A model generated the notes under the pieces. It saw only the letters and a program-made list of their open reading frames with translations, searched no databases and had not been told where the DNA came from. Shown here piece after piece: positions 62,225 to 64,000 of a stretch of DNA of 64,000 bases. Source of the DNA: Paenibacillus borealis. Lineage in GTDB: Bacteria; Bacillota; Bacilli; Paenibacillales; Paenibacillaceae. The position numbers were made by a program, and so were the translations under genes. The stretch is from assembly GCF_000758665.1 (NCBI RefSeq), contig NZ_CP009285.1, positions 7,564,001 to 7,628,000 of the forward strand, read 5' to 3'. The first letter of the stretch is position 1. Each line of letters begins with the position of its first letter.

Positions 62225-62641
62225 CTACTGTTGTCCTTTACCGGTTGAAACTTTGATCCGTGTCACAGCGCGCTGCAAGGCCAGCTCTGCACGGCGGTGA
62301 TCGATTTCATCCTGTTTGCTTTGCAGCTTAAGACGGCGCTCAGCCCGTTCCTTAGCCGCTTCAGCGCGCTCCACATCAATATCTTTGGGCAGCTCAGCAC
62401 TCTCAGCCAGCACCGTTACCTTATCTTTGTGCACCTCAACGAAACCGCCATGAACGGCGATAGAAACCGTTACGCCGTCCGCTTTGACGCTAAGCGGAGC
62501 AACCTGAAGCGGAGTCACCAGCGGAATATGTCCCGGCAAAATGCCCAGTTCACCATTCACGCCACGTACCGTCAAGCTATTCACTTGCTTGGAGTAGACC
62601 AGATGCTCCGGAGTGACAATTTCGAGCAAAAAGGTATTCAC
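62225..62641 (-). CDS. atpC: ATP synthase F1 epsilon subunit
   Basis: A 138-residue subunit of the rotor stalk. The N-terminal beta-sandwich begins L-L-E-I-V-T-P-E-H-L-V-Y and contains V-R-G-V-N-G-E-L-G-I-L-P-G-H-I-P; the C-terminal helical hairpin is charged (A-A-K-E-R-A-E-R-R-L). GTG 62641 has AGGAGG 7 nt upstream; the ATG two codons earlier (62647) is only 1-2 nt from it. Last gene of the atp operon, 54 nt or so after atpD. Confidence 0.95.
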   Translation of the reverse strand: MNTFLLEIVTPEHLVYSKQVNSLTVRGVNGELGILPGHIPLVTPLQVAPLSVKADGVTVSIAVHGGFVEVHKDKVTVLAESAELPKDIDVERAEAAKERAERRLKLQSKQDEIDHRRAELALQRAVTRIKVSTGKGQQ

Positions 62642-62701
62642 TTCCATTCCTCCTCAAAGCTTTACAGAATAAAGCTCACTACCCGGCATACGTGCCGAGG
62701 G

Positions 62702-64000
<1,299 letters not shown>

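Overview
The window looks like the chromosome of a motile, endospore-forming, S-layer-bearing Firmicute. The best fit is Paenibacillus or a close relative. The evidence is an intact sporulation set (spoIIID, spoIIQ, spoIID and an alpha/beta-type SASP), degS-degU, late flagellar genes in Bacillus-like order, several SLH-domain surface proteins beside csaB, and AGGAGG-type ribosome binding sites with many GTG/TTG starts. Almost every gene lies on the minus strand. The one convincing plus-strand gene is at 15198-16769. No tRNA, rRNA, CRISPR array, insertion sequence or prophage was seen.

Layout by position. 1-1564: an SLH surface protein cut by the left edge, then a cold-shock protein. 1793-4471: flaG-fliD-fliS-fliT. 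4637-13090: a visibly AT-rich island encoding a Maf-type glycosyltransferase and what looks like a complete CMP-pseudaminic acid pathway (PseB, a fused PseG/acetyltransferase, PseI, an SpsF-type cytidylyltransferase, PseC), plus an extra SDR enzyme. 13230-25512: flagellin, a divergent DUF2920-like hydrolase, csrA-fliW-yviE-flgL-flgK-flgN-flgM-yvyF, then comFC and comFA. In B. subtilis the order is comFA-comFB-comFC-yvyF-flgM-flgN-flgK-flgL-yviE-fliW-csrA-hag-flaG-fliD-fliS-fliT. Here the sugar island sits between hag and flaG, the hydrolase sits between csrA and hag, and comFB is absent.

26191-28854: a membrane-anchored hypothetical protein and degS-degU. 28897-46302: large secreted proteins (a phosphodiester glycosidase-type protein, three SLH/Ig-like proteins including a probable main S-layer protein), interrupted by metK, an SASP, and small genes. 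46464-53984: tagO, tagA, csaB, a DUF5693 membrane protein, pgcA and fabZ, a block that probably builds and pyruvylates the wall polysaccharide to which SLH domains bind. 54291-64000: epuA-like gene, flhP, flhO, mbl, spoIIID, spoIIQ, spoIID, murA, ywzB, atpC and the start-truncated atpD, in Bacillus-like order.

The regulatory layer is unusually readable. Sigma-D type promoters (TAAA-N15/16-NCCGATAW) precede hag, flgM, flaG, flhO and, unexpectedly, a 1300-residue SLH protein. The flgM promoter -10 element is also one arm of an intrinsic terminator for transcripts arriving from yvyF. The hag leader carries a textbook CsrA hairpin plus a CsrA-like Shine-Dalgarno, with csrA and fliW nearby. Function statements rest on recognised families and motifs; no database search was possible.
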